From assembly GCA_015499995.1 (NCBI GenBank), contig JADNRV010000762.1, positions 1 through 14,109 of the forward strand: a stretch of DNA of 14,109 bases. The letters run 5' to 3'. The notes beneath the pieces are model-generated. The model searched no databases. It saw only the letters and a program-made list of their open reading frames with translations, and was not told the DNA's origin. Within the stretch, counting starts at the first letter, position 1; each line of letters begins with the position of its first letter. Position numbers and translations under genes: made by a program. Shown one piece after another: positions 1 to 8,370 of this stretch. The DNA is from Flammula alnicola. Its lineage: Eukaryota > Basidiomycota > Agaricomycetes > Agaricales > Strophariaceae.

Positions 1-1640
1 AGGTGCAGGTGACATATATGCCGACTATCATGATTTGTGGTACTCGATGGCATCCCATACATCTAGACCGAGGGCATTCGTGAGTTGGCGTGAATTACGG
101 CGATCATTCCGGTGGAAACTACCGACTATGCACAATGACGCTTGCATTTTTTGCTCCGAAGTTACGTATATGTCCCTCCTTATGTTAATCGGTGATCTTC
201 TTATGGACTCACAAATTCCAACTATTAATGGTAAATGCCAGCGTGGGCAGTGCCGGAATGCACATGTTGTGCAGGGGCCAGGTAAAGGAGGCCAGTTCCG
301 CGGTCAATACTTCTTGCACGTATGTGCACTGGCATTAATATATTCAATAATGTTCATAACATGTCGATAGACGGCATGGGCGTGGTATACACTTCTTTTG
401 ACGGATTTTGCCTCACCGCGGCAAAGGCGAGTGCAATCGCATATGTACGTGGGTGCACTTCCTTCGGGCATCGCCCACTTTGAAAGTCCTGTGCGAGAAG
501 TGATCTAGAAATTGAATAAAAGCTGTCTTGAATTTATAAGAAAAAGGTTCACCCTTTTACCCAAGCATCAATGTGAGGATATCATAGGGAATGACAGTAG
601 TGGTATGGCAAACGAGGACTTGGAAGGACAGGAATAGACTCGTGACCAGCCTTATATGAGTGTGAAAACCCTCGATATAAGGACTGGAAAACCGGGACTT
701 CCCGGCTCTTGTCGCGCGCTATGATCGAAAGTGGAGCATTCGGACATCACCGACTGCCCTTTTAAGAAAAAGACCTCGAATAGGAAGGTACATTTTGGCA
801 GAGCGCGTCCACGGCGGTTGTCCTTGCTTCCTTCCTTCCCTCATCTACACTCGCTTCTGTATCTGATGCCTCCAAAACCACCTTTCCATGTCAAACTCTC
901 CTCAAGCCAGCAAGAAAATGTATCAGTGGTGACCTCGACGCTCCTCGACGACAATGAGCTCTGCTTTGCCAGGAACTTTGGCCGAGTGACAAGCTGCTGA
1001 GAAGCTCACAACGCAAATCGACTAAGTATTCAAGCGGTGATGGACGTACCTCCGACCGTTATAAACGGGAACCATCTACCCCTGCCTGTCATCGCCAATA
1101 TCGATGTCATCGGAGGCCTCCCCACGTGAGCGCTCATACCAAGGGGCATTCCAGTACCCGCAAAGCACTTACTCCGCACTTGAGGGGGCTTTGACCATGA
1201 TCCCAAGTCATAGACAGGAAGCCCATACCCACAGACCAGCCGAAAATGCCTACGTTGGCCTCAACTCAGCGGGACAAGCCACAGCATATAACCACATAGC
1301 GCGTACTTTGGTAGTAGCCCCTCTGCCGTCGTTTACCCGTACGACCCCCGGTGTCCACTCTTCGTCATTCAGCACACTTCATGATGCTCTACTTGATTCA
1401 TAATATCGTATTTTCATTACGCCTAAAGACAGTACACTTGTTCCTTGCAGATAAGGCCCGCCGCATGCATACATATTCATATTTGTGCGTATGACAGGGG
1501 AAGAAGGACTGGCTTCCTGTTTCTAAGGCTTAGGCATTATCTTATCCTATAATGGGCCAGCCCTCAGGCCTCAGGCTTCGAGCAAGGCATTGATTGCATC
1601 ACCATCTTGTCGTATAATGAATCCATGCCGGCGTGGGTAG
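1..1640. other. No recognised gene
   Basis: Three plus-strand ORFs of about 90-110 codons occur (35-370, 731-1000, 1104-1403), but none has a motif or composition I recognise and none is linked to a neighbour by a convincing intron. The first contains many Cys, Met and Arg codons, as chance ORFs do. A short ATG ORF at 1040 runs to a GTGAGC at 1127 that could be a splice donor, but no continuing exon could be supported. I regard the stretch as intergenic or decayed. Confidence 0.5.
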
Positions 1641-1710
1641 GCCTTTACTACAGAAATTTTATTTTTTTGTACAACATTTCATAACGAAATAAAGATGCGA
1701 CACACATGTG

Positions 1711-2028
1711 CTAAATGACTCGATTGAAGTCCGGAGAGTAGGCAGGTACGCACCAAGCCAGGGGACAAGCCCATCGGGTAAAGATCTGATTCATTTGGTA
1801 GAGCATTTGTACTGCAGTAAGGACAGCCCGAGTGATGATTCTTTCAGGGCCTTTTGGTGCAGAGGGTGGCCTGTTGACTGAACCGTACTGATCAAAGAGT
1901 GACTGCCATCGATAAAGACTAGATCGAGAGACTCCAACAGTATCGACGGTATCTTCAGTGTCCCAGCCTTGATCCCAGAGTTTTAGAGGGCATTCTTTCA
2001 TATCAGGGCTTACCTTTCGATTTCCCAT
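1711..2028 (-). pseudogene. Tc1/mariner-type transposase, internally deleted
   Basis: An intact family member would be a DDE transposase that cuts and pastes its element at TA dinucleotides. The 105-codon ORF starts at an ATG (MGNRKVSPDMKECPLKLWDQ) and its first 65 or so residues form a helix-turn-helix DNA-binding domain (TEDTVDTVGVSRSSLYRWQ, then GSVNRPPSAP and IITRAVLTAV), as in basidiomycete Tc1/mariner proteins. After about residue 85 it jumps to PAYSPDFNRVI, which matches the conserved C-terminal catalytic block (P-x-YSPD-x-N-P-I-E) that supplies the second Asp. It then stops at TAG where the family has Glu. Family members are usually over 300 residues, so most of the catalytic core, including the first Asp, is missing. 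No matching terminal inverted repeats were found. The family call is by motif; inactivity is a firm inference. Confidence 0.8.
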
Positions 2029-2039
2029 AGCTTTAGGAC

Positions 2040-3158
2040 AGGTAGACTATCGAGAAAGAGCGCGGGAGAGAGAACAAAGGAAGTACGGCGTGCTGGCACC
2101 CTTGCGAAGCCAATTCCCAAAATGGAAATGAAGCATGCTGTGGTCATCCAAAAAATTCACAACCACACTGTACTCTGAAAGCGCTGTAAGCATTGTAGAC
2201 GCGATTTGGCGCTTCAAAACGTGCGCAATAGACCAACCGCGGGAGAGACTGGGATACGTAATGCATCGGCGGAGGCCATCCATCCATCACTCACCTTTTC
2301 GTCATCATCGAGTTGTATTTGTCTCACTCTGTGACATCTCCACGAGCACCGTTCGGGACGAATTTACCAGAATCAAGTATGATGGCACAGAAAGCGCACC
2401 CAATGAGCGGGCGCCAGCTGGATACCGCCATACAAGAAAGTGCCTCGTCAGAGTTGGGCGCTGAATGGAAACCTGGGGGGAAATCGAACACGAACCACGT
2501 ATCATGTTTGCGCAAGCTTGCACAGGCTTGATCGTGTTTCGCGGCCCGTACGCTCGCGACCGTGTCGCGACCAGCCGTTTTTGTTTAAACTCCGACCGAA
2601 AAGAACGTCCAGAACGCCATCAAAGAACGGCGGCAAACGCCGGGGTTTGTATCTCCCGCCAGAACGACGCCGTGGGTGATAGTGCTATTGAGGTTCTATG
2701 CGCCAAATATACATACATTCACGTCTATTTCCCAGGGTTTGTGATTATTCCCTCCTAAATAATGTAATATACCTCAAATTAAGGCTGGATAGCGGTGTCT
2801 GTGGGGAAATTTAACGGCACTGAGTGGATGACACAATCAATCATTGGATCATATTTAGCCTAATGTGACTTTTCTCAGCCATTTTCAACAGTCAAAAAAT
2901 TATATTTCATTGGAATACTATACTAATACATCTACAGTACCATTTAGAATGTATAAATCTCGAGCAAGCACCTCATGAATGGGTTTGCGAGACGTGCGAG
3001 GAATCCGGTGGAAGGGCAAGCGCCCGTCTCATCGCTGATGTAATATTACCATATCGGGATAGTTTCTGATTATGTTAGTTAGTTAGTCCGTGAAATATTG
3101 GCTTAAAAAATAAATCGACCCTAGGTACTTTTTTTCATTTGGCGCACCCCCTTGATTT
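2040..3158. other. No recognised gene; AT-rich from about 2690
   Basis: Several overlapping ORFs on both strands around 2047-2760 shadow each other and none shows a recognisable motif. From about 2690 to 3158 the sequence is AT-rich and stop-rich, with a short (TTAG)3 run near 3075-3087. I see no gene here. Confidence 0.5.
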
Positions 3159-3193
3159 AAAAAAGGAGGAGGAGGAGGGGAAGGAGGAAGGGA
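3159..3193 (+). repeat. 35-nt uninterrupted purine tract
   Basis: The plus strand has A6 followed by GGA/GGAGG repeats with no pyrimidine over 35 bases. It resembles a polypurine tract or a simple-sequence run. No LTR pair, reverse transcriptase or integrase motif was found nearby, so a retroelement interpretation is not supported. Confidence 0.6.
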
Positions 3194-3600
3194 TTCATGC
3201 TGGATACAACGAGCATCCAAGCGTGTTGGAAGCAGTTAGTATTAGTGATCTTTGGTGCATCTATAACATAGATGCACGGTAAGTTCAAAAATCCGTTGGA
3301 TTCTCGCTTGCGAAACAGATTGCCGTATAGATTTGATGAGCCTAGCGTTGGCGGGAGCTCCACGGCAGGATTTTGGCATTTGACGTTCAGAAGTCACCAA
3401 CTTGCCGCTTCTGAGTTTCAATTTGGCAGGGCATCCCGCGCTTCCTTCCTCCCATTCCAGGCGCTGCAAATGGTGTGAGTAATTTATCATAGCAATAATC
3501 GAACAAAATCGGTTCATTTCTGACAAAAACATTACATGTACTACATGATATGGTGTACCGAAGAGAACACAAGAGAACCAATATAGAGGGTTGTTTCTCG
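3194..3600. other. No recognised gene
   Basis: Overlapping ORFs on both strands (about 3242-3532 minus, 3272-3478 plus) are open over the same stretch, and neither has a recognisable domain. This is the 3' flank of the minus-strand gene model that ends at 3611. Confidence 0.4.
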
Positions 3601-3610
3601 ACCTCGCGAC

Positions 3611-4495
3611 CTACATCCCAGCCCCGAGCGATATTGGCCGTTCACGATCTTGGAACAGTGTTCCATGCTTCCTTCTTTTGTTCGAGCTTTTCTTTGCGAA
3701 GTAAGGACCTTGAAACAAGATAGTCAATTAGTTACGAATTTGTGAAAAACAATTGACCACTTCTTACTTTCTGGGAGTGCTTCAAAACTCGATCTGGAGC
3801 TGGACGCAACGGTATCTGCGGTGTCACTTTGCGACTCTGGTTTGCTAGCTAGAGATGAGCAATATCCGCGAGCAGGAAAACATAACAGGATAGATAAGCA
3901 TACCAGTTAATTTAATGATATCGAGGCAGGAGACTGCCAGGCCAGAGGTGACTTGAGCAGAGAATGTGCAATGCAAGGTGGTAAGTGAGAGGTGAATGGA
4001 AAAAAATCAGGCTGACTCACAGGGGATTTTTCAGCATTAAGAGCTAGATAGAGTACAGTAAGTAATGTTGTCCCAAGATCATGAATCACACGTACTTTGA
4101 AAAGCTTGGATCCTATCCAGAGCTTGTCTCTCCCGCCACTAATGCCCCAATTTCACCCATTCCAGCATCCTGTACTTGATCAAGAGGAGCCGCCGAGTCT
4201 GGCGTAGTTGATGGAGGAACAGCCAATGACTCCAGAGACTGAACCGTTGTCCTTGACACAGATGGAACTGGCGGTGGTTGAAGAGAAACTCCCGCAGCAG
4301 ATGTTATCTCGATCCTGTCAGCGTGACGCAAACACCATTGGCAGTGTCAAGCAATTGTCTGAAGTGGTACTCACCTTCGTTGTAGATGAAACTGCTGGTG
4401 TCTCATTTGGCTCGGTGGTCTCGCTGGCAGGCTTGGCGCAAAGAGGAAGGGTGAAACTTAGGGTGAAAACGGAGAAAACGTCCAAGTCGAGTCAG
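3611..4495 (-). pseudogene. Unrecognised five-exon gene with one frameshift and no ATG
   Basis: Function unknown. Five minus-strand exons fit together: about 4495-4375, 4307-4096, 3951-3904, 3848-3768 and 3708-3611. All junction phases agree and it stops at TAG (3611-3613). Donors are GTGAGT, GTACGT, GTATGC and GTAAGA; the last two introns are 55 and 59 nt. The N-terminus is hydrophobic then small-residue (VFSVFTLSFTLPLCA), like a secretion signal. A Ser/Thr/Pro-rich acidic stretch follows (ASETTEPNETPAVSSTTK; SLAVPPSTTPDSAAPLDQ), then a helical piece (ERQALDRIQAF), an S-rich piece (KPESQSDTADTVASSSRSS) and a basic tail (KKSSNKRRKHGT). Defects: a one-base shift near 4126-4138 is needed to reach ERQALDRIQAF (otherwise TAG at 4113), and the expected start reads TTG-GAC instead of ATG. 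The first intron needs a weak GAG acceptor (4308) to stay in phase; a better CAG lies at 4315. No catalytic motif is visible. Confidence 0.5.
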
Positions 4496-4499
4496 TGAC

Positions 4500-5467
4500 T
4501 CAGTGGATGGCCGAAGTGGCTGTTTCCAGGTCACGTGAAGTAACAACTTTCTGAGCCACTGGCAAGAGAACTTTGCAAAGTGTGCCCTGCATGGAGGTGA
4601 ATATGACAAATGTTGGATGCATTTAGAATATGGAATTGACATGGAATGGAAATTATGCGAGGAGAATTAAGCTAGCGACAGAATTACATTTTTTTGACCG
4701 ACTGTAAACAATTTTAACCGATGCAATTGGTAAATACCGAGCATAACCAATCTAAGCCAAACTGAACCGCCGGCATTCTCACTGGGCTTCAGTACTTTAG
4801 GCCTCTCAACTTTAAAGAGGTTGTCAAGGGTTGTTCTCACGTCATCCTAACACATTGAAATATTTTATTTGGAAGAAATTTATTTTATGGCTCAGCAGAG
4901 AGAGAACGAGAATAAGTTTGACCCCTCAAAAGGCAAGGACTTAAAAGTTAAAGCTAGAAGCTTGTCCAAGGTGGCGGCCAATTGAACTCCATACACGGCT
5001 TCCTACTCCGGTTCTTTGCAATACATATTAAAATAGGGAGATAATGAATTGAAGGTACGGTTTATTTAGAATTTTTCGACCGTCTGGAATTCCAATCCGG
5101 GGCTTCGGTATGTACTAACCTGCATCGCTTGCTGCACTGTGCTTCAATTTTTCGAAACTTACTGCCAAAAACAGCTGCTTCGATGATAAAAAAAGGTAAA
5201 AGGAAGTAATGTATGGGCACTCAGCTGCAGCTCGAAGGAACAAGGAACTCGTAAAATTTTCAGAGAGCGACCTGCCTCACTGGCAGCCTGAGTGCCTGTA
5301 TTTTCATTCCTACAATCAAAATACGACCACGGACCAATCTTTCAGCTGCTCAACAGTCTTGGATTATCATAGAAAAAGGAGAATATGGGTAAATGAGCTC
5401 GGAGATTTTATATTCAACATAAAATGCAGCATAATTCTCGGCTTTTTCTGTGAATAGAGGGCCTTGA
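4500..5467. other. Intergenic, AT-rich; one possible intron
   Basis: Mostly AT-rich with frequent stops. A plausible plus-strand intron lies at about 5110-5173, with a GTATGT donor, TTACT-like branch and CAG acceptor. The ORF downstream (about 5209-5457) is open but has no recognisable domain. Nothing else could be supported. Confidence 0.4.
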
Positions 5468-5986
5468 CGCACATCTAACAAGCTGCCGGGCCTGCCGGAG
5501 ACGGAGTTTGATTCAGAGGCACACGCTTGGACGTCAGAAGACGAAAGCGAGAATGAATTCCTGCCGTGGAGCTCCCGCCAACCTTACCCGTCCCCGCCGC
5601 TGATGTCTCCTATAAATAAGTCGAAACCAAATAATCAACAAAGGCGCACCGGCGTTCAAGATTTCCCGAATTCCGGACCTTCCTTTTATATTCAATTAGA
5701 ATCAAAGTTCAAGGCGGAAATAACTGGTTCGGATCAATCCACCTTTTCGGAATGCCGCTCTTTGTTTATCTTTATTTTTCTTTATGTTATGTCGCAGCAA
5801 TCGGCTTGCTTCAAACTGCCCGTCAGTAGGGGGTTTGCTCGCACACGACGCTTGCCCGCAGTTCTCGTGATATACCTTGGATCTTTCGGCGCAAACACTG
5901 ATGCGCATCGAATTAAAAATTTTGTCGACTCAGATCCTCTCAGGGGCCCTTCTTACCTATACTGGAGCGTGATTGATGTGCCATAA
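5468..5986 (+). CDS. Unknown ORF spanning repeat blocks C1 and A
   Basis: The frame is open for 172 codons without an ATG until 5603, so it is probably an exon or a chance fusion. Upstream of block C it is acidic (LPETEFDSEAHAWTSEDESE), then Pro-rich (YPSPPLMSPINKSK), then enters block A (KLPVSRGFARTRRLPAVLV). The C part has a near-identical second copy at 7712-7839, where it is followed by a GTGAGT donor. In block A a pyrimidine-rich run ends in CGCAG at 5797, a good acceptor. The unit may therefore derive from an intron-containing gene (C exon, intron, A exon), read through here. No domain recognised; the copy number suggests repeat-borne sequence rather than a host gene. Confidence 0.3.
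   Translation, partial: RTSNKLPGLPETEFDSEAHAWTSEDESENEFLPWSSRQPYPSPPLMSPINKSKPNNQQRRTGVQDFPNSGPSFYIQLESKFKAEITGSDQSTFSECRSLFIFIFLYVMSQQSACFKLPVSRGFARTRRLPAVLVIYLGSFGANTDAHRIKNFVDSDPLRGPSYLYWSVIDVP
5583..5720 (+). repeat. Repeat block C, copy 1
   Basis: Direct repeat of 7712-7839. The two copies differ by two substitutions and a 10-nt segment present only in copy 1 (TATATTCAATTAGAATC against TATATTCAAAG). They share the open frame YPSPPLMSPINKSK. Such close identity implies recent duplication, and the copies bracket the HIR1/ATM1 fragments. Confidence 0.9.
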
Positions 5987-6133
5987 ATGCGAAAATCGCC
6001 GACGCACGCACTGTGATTCAGAGACGATATTTTCCGCTGTAACGTTGAAAGTACATCAACGCACTACCTTAAATTTCGGACATTAGAAAAATATTACCTA
6101 ATGTGCTTCCCTTCGAATTCTATCTCCCAAAAG
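5726..6133 (+). repeat. Repeat block A, plus-orientation copy
   Basis: About 408 bp that recurs in inverted orientation at 8499-8908, inside the complete transposon. Both start at GGTTCGGATCAATCC and end at the inner edge of the 43-bp terminal repeat (ATCTCCCAAAAG). Identity is high, with scattered substitutions. Here the terminal repeat beyond 6133 is almost entirely missing, so this is a truncated right half of the element. Confidence 0.9.
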
Positions 6134-6146
6134 CTCCAAAAGTCCA

Positions 6147-6280
6147 GGCTCCTAAAACCACCTCTCGTATCTCGAGGACGACTTACTTATGTGAGGGGGA
6201 GTTGATAATAATATGAAATATGAGGGAGGGTGGCTGTGTTGATAAAGCAATAGCCAAATAAACAAATGAACGTTCTCCTC
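6147..6280 (+). repeat. Repeat block B, plus-orientation copy
   Basis: Inverted counterpart of 9446-9567. It begins just inside the element's left terminal repeat (GGCTCCTAAAACCACC) and ends at GTTCTCCTC, where the complete element continues into block X. Some small indels distinguish the copies. It lies only about 14 bp after block A, so the tail of one element abuts the head of another. Confidence 0.85.
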
Positions 6281-6290
6281 CACTTTTGAG

Positions 6291-6328
6291 TTTCCGCCTT
6301 GAACTTTAAATATATAAAAGGAAGGTCC
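6291..6328 (-). repeat. Inverted partial copy of block C
   Basis: 38 bp read on the minus strand match the 3' end of block C (GGACCTTCCTTTTATAT ... AAGTTCAAGGCGGAAA) with a small internal difference. On the minus strand the upstream sequence encodes a Gln/Arg-rich stretch weakly like that upstream in block C, so homology may extend to about 6365. Confidence 0.75.
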
Positions 6329-6329
6329 T

Positions 6330-6587
6330 AAGAATAACTCCCGCCCTCTGCGCCTCTGTTTGCAGTTTGGGCGACATGGCGCGATCGACGCCGATCGTTG
6401 CAAAGACGTATCTGGATGCGCCGTGGATTCTGGCTCTGTACAATCTCCTCGCGTTCGTGATTTCTTGACCACGGCAGATGCTGGACACCGCCGTTGGCAA
6501 AAATCATCGGAATGTCTTCCTTTTCAAAGTTCAAGCTCGCATTCACAAATTTCTTCACTCGGGAGTGCCTCTCGATGTAACGTCTAT
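6330..6587 (-). pseudogene. Unrecognised exon-like ORF next to the HIR1 fragment
   Basis: Read on the minus strand from a TTTAG acceptor at 6588, one frame is open through RRYIERHSRVKKFVNASLN, then FEKEDIPMIFANGGVQHLPW, then turns basic. I do not recognise the protein. The acceptor phase joins it in frame to the HIR1-like exon (the split codon gives Asp, as HIR1 would have), but the residues that follow are not HIR1 WD40 sequence. It may be a captured fragment of another gene, or intron sequence open by chance. The plus strand over the same stretch is also partly open (TYLDAPWILALYNLLAFVIS), so even the strand is uncertain. Confidence 0.25.
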
Positions 6588-6642
6588 CTAAATGTGAGTA
6601 ACTGTAACTTGGATTCAGAAGCTTGAGGTGGCATAGACAAAC

Positions 6643-6728
6643 CGCTTTCGTGACCTTGTAGTCGCTTCAAGGGCTTCCATCCTTCAACGTTAATCTCGTC
6701 TGAGCCCCAGATCTTCCCTCGAGCATTT
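6643..6728 (-). pseudogene. HIR1: Single captured exon of HIR1-like WD40 protein
   Basis: HIR1 is the WD40-repeat subunit of the nuclear HIR histone-chaperone complex, which deposits H3-H4 and regulates histone genes. Only one 86-nt exon is present. It encodes ARGKIWGSDEINVEGWKPL then KRLQGHES and ends one base into the next codon. This matches the blade junction of fungal HIR1 proteins (KVWGS-E-NVE-W ... RL-GH-SDV). It is flanked by a TTCTTAG acceptor at 6729 and a GTTTGT donor at 6642, and a 55-nt intron follows to 6588. The rest of the protein (many hundreds of residues) is absent. Intact splice signals show a genomic-DNA fragment, not a retrocopy. It is divergently arranged, about 50 nt from the ATM1 fragment. 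Confidence 0.6.
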
Positions 6729-7116
6729 CTAAGAATCAATTTCACATTAGAAAAGAACGCAAAGAACATAAGTATAATTCTATGACCCCACATCCGGACG
6801 CATATCTATCGACGGGCAAGACATCCACCACGTCCAACTCGAATCATTACGGCGTGCGATTGGCGTCATTCCACAGGACACGCCGCTTTTCCACGCAGAT
6901 ATCATGTATAACATTCGCTATGAATGGCTCGATGCGACCGAGGAGGTGAAGGAGGTTGCGCACAAGGCGAATCGATTGAGCGGCTGCCGGATGGTTATGC
7001 AACGGTGGTCGCTGAGCGCTGAGCGCGGGCTGATGATCAGCAGAGGGGAGAAGCAGCACTTGGCAGTGGCGAGAGCGATGTTGAAGGATCCGCCCATTTT
7101 GTTCTTTGACGAACCT

Positions 7117-7185
7117 GTACGTCTTTTCTTGGGAGGGTTCGTCGGTCCTTTTGATAGAGCTGACTATTTTGGCTCGACTCTTTAG
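7117..7185 (+). other. Intron 1 of the ATM1-like fragment
   Basis: 69 nt, GTACGT donor, CTGAC branch site and CTTTAG acceptor. It interrupts the gene between the Walker B DE-x and TS of the D-loop, phase 0. Its clean signals argue that the fragment was copied as genomic DNA. Confidence 0.8.
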
Positions 7186-7309
7186 ACTTCCGTGTTGGAT
7201 GCTCATACAGAGTCAGAGCTTATGAAGAACATAAATACTGTGCTGCTAGATAAAGCACGCACAGGTATATTCGTAGCACACAAGCTGCGCACCACGGTGG
7301 TTGAGGCTG

Positions 7310-7401
7310 GTAGAGGCTGGTATGTCTCTTTCTTCGCTCCTCTTCCTTTCGCTTTCTTTTTTGCTCTATGTGACTAATGCCATTGTTCTATACACTTGCA
7401 G
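7310..7401 (+). other. Intron 2 of the ATM1-like fragment with duplicated donor
   Basis: The acceptor is CTTGCAG at 7401. The donor region carries a tandem 10-bp duplication (GAGGCTGGTA twice, 7303-7322), which gives two candidate donors: GTAGAG at 7310 and GTATGT at 7320. Only use of the proximal, weaker donor keeps the frame (VVEA then DLIIV). Use of the consensus GTATGT adds 10 nt and shifts the frame. Confidence 0.75.
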
Positions 7402-7656
7402 ACCTGATCATTGTGTTAAAAGAGGGCGAGGTTGTGGAACAAGGCACACATGAAGAGCTGATGCGGACGACTTCATCCAATTACTGTTGTTGATTGTTAA
7501 TTAACTAGTACAAAATTGTTGCTAGACTCGGAGAAACTTACTGAAATGGGCTTTCAATGCTCAAATGCCGTCTCTAGAACGCGCTTCTCGTCTTAGGGTG
7601 TGATTCTTCTCGATCCTCGTGGTGGACAGTAACAGCGAAGCACCGTTGATCAAGAT

Positions 7657-8044
7657 GTGGGTCGAAGACTCGAAGTTGACATTTTGCGTGGGTACAAGGC
7701 CAAGCGGCCCACTTACCCGTCCCCGCCGCTGATGTCTCCTATAAATAAGTCGAAACCAAATAATCAACAAAGGCGCACCGGCGTTCAAAATTTCCCGAAT
7801 GCCGGACCTTCCTTTTATATTCAAAGTTCAAGGCGGAAAGTGAGTAACTGTTCTCCTCTCGATATAGGTTCGGAGCAAGCCGCTTGCTCCGGCCCGGTAC
7901 GGGTAATCCTTCGCAGAAGGGGCTTGTGCCAAACTGCCTGAAATCAGAGGTTTCGTCTTTGGCCATTCGCACTCTTCACATTCAACGCGCTATAAAAATT
8001 CAACTCGGGTTACATTATATACATGCATATATGTCATTTTTATG
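7657..8044 (+). CDS. Unknown two-exon reading frame containing block C2
   Basis: Exon 1 (frame open by 7657, no in-frame ATG before 7732) contains RGYKAKRPTYPSPPLMSPIN and ends at SSRRK on a GTGAGTAAC donor (7840). The intron would be 77 nt, ending TTCGCAG at 7916. Exon 2 continues in phase for 42 codons (KGLVPNCLKSEVSSLAIRTL and on) to TGA at 8044. The first part of exon 2 and its intron are diverged relatives of block A. No domain recognised. It could be the least rearranged copy of the gene from which blocks C and A came, or a repeat ORF. Confidence 0.3.
7712..7839 (+). repeat. Repeat block C, copy 2
   Basis: Near-identical direct repeat of 5583-5720, lacking its 10-nt extra segment. The sequence that follows (7840-7950) still shows traces of block A: GGTTCGGAGCAAGCC resembles GGTTCGGATCAATCC, and CGGCTTGCTTCAAACTGCCC has a degraded match near 7918-7940. 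It also carries TTCTCCTCTCGATATAGG in place of the whole X insert. Confidence 0.9.
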
Positions 8045-8276
8045 ATTTAGCGCTGCAAAATACATGCGTAAAAATATTGAAAAGAGGTGATAGTGTATTG
8101 GCAGGGAGGATGAAGAAATCCTCGCGTCGTGGAGGCCACTGGCCTTCAACGTGCCCAACAAAATTAACACGACATGTCCTAATACTTGTAAGGCCTTTTG
8201 CTTCCTCAGATTGTGTCCCGTGCTGAAGACATGCATTTAAAGTCAAGGCGAAGGAAATGGGCTCCAGGAAGCCGTG

Positions 8277-8304
8277 TAATGTCACGTAATGTCACGTACG
8301 TGAC
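8277..8304. repeat. 10-bp tandem repeat running into a 14-bp palindrome
   Basis: TAATGTCACG occurs twice in tandem (8277-8286, 8287-8296), and the second copy starts a perfect palindrome, GTCACGTACGTGAC (8291-8304). GTCACGT is also how the transposon termini begin (GTCACGTGAG at 8463), so this could be a transposon scar. As a cis element it lies about 70-95 bp upstream of the ATG at 8371. Either role is speculative. Confidence 0.45.
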
Positions 8305-8370
8305 AGCGCGCGTCGTGCGTAGCGCGTCTGCGTCGAGGCAGATAAGTATATCTCATCCTCTCCCCTCCAC

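Larger units (their letters stand above)
6778..7493 (+). pseudogene. ATM1: ATM1-like ABC transporter, ATPase-domain fragment
   Basis: ATM1 is the mitochondrial inner-membrane ABC half-transporter needed for cytosolic iron-sulfur protein assembly. Three exons remain: 6778-7116, 7186-7309 and 7402-7493. Homology starts abruptly at FYDPTSGRISIDGQDI, right after an in-frame stop, so the membrane domain and Walker A are missing. Visible are the Q-loop (IGVIPQDTPLF), the signature region (LMISRGEKQHLAVARAM), Walker B (PPILFFDE), the D-loop (TSVLDAHTESEL), the H-loop (GIFVAHKLRT) and the family C-terminal end (LIIVLKEGEVVEQGTHEELM), then an early stop. Damage: the signature reads SRGEK where SGGEK is expected, DEA has become DEP, the linker after Walker B's upstream helix is scrambled, and the C-terminus is cut. 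A 10-bp duplication sits on the second donor. Recognition of an ATM1-type domain is strong; it cannot hydrolyse ATP as it stands. Confidence 0.88.

Noticed and set aside
686..706. CCGGGA-CT-TCCCGG hairpin as a terminator
   Set aside because: A 6-bp stem with a 2-nt loop and no U-run; intrinsic terminators are not expected in a fungal nuclear genome.
3159..3193. Polypurine tract of an LTR retrotransposon
   Set aside because: No LTR pair, primer-binding site or gag-pol motif nearby; a simple purine run is sufficient.
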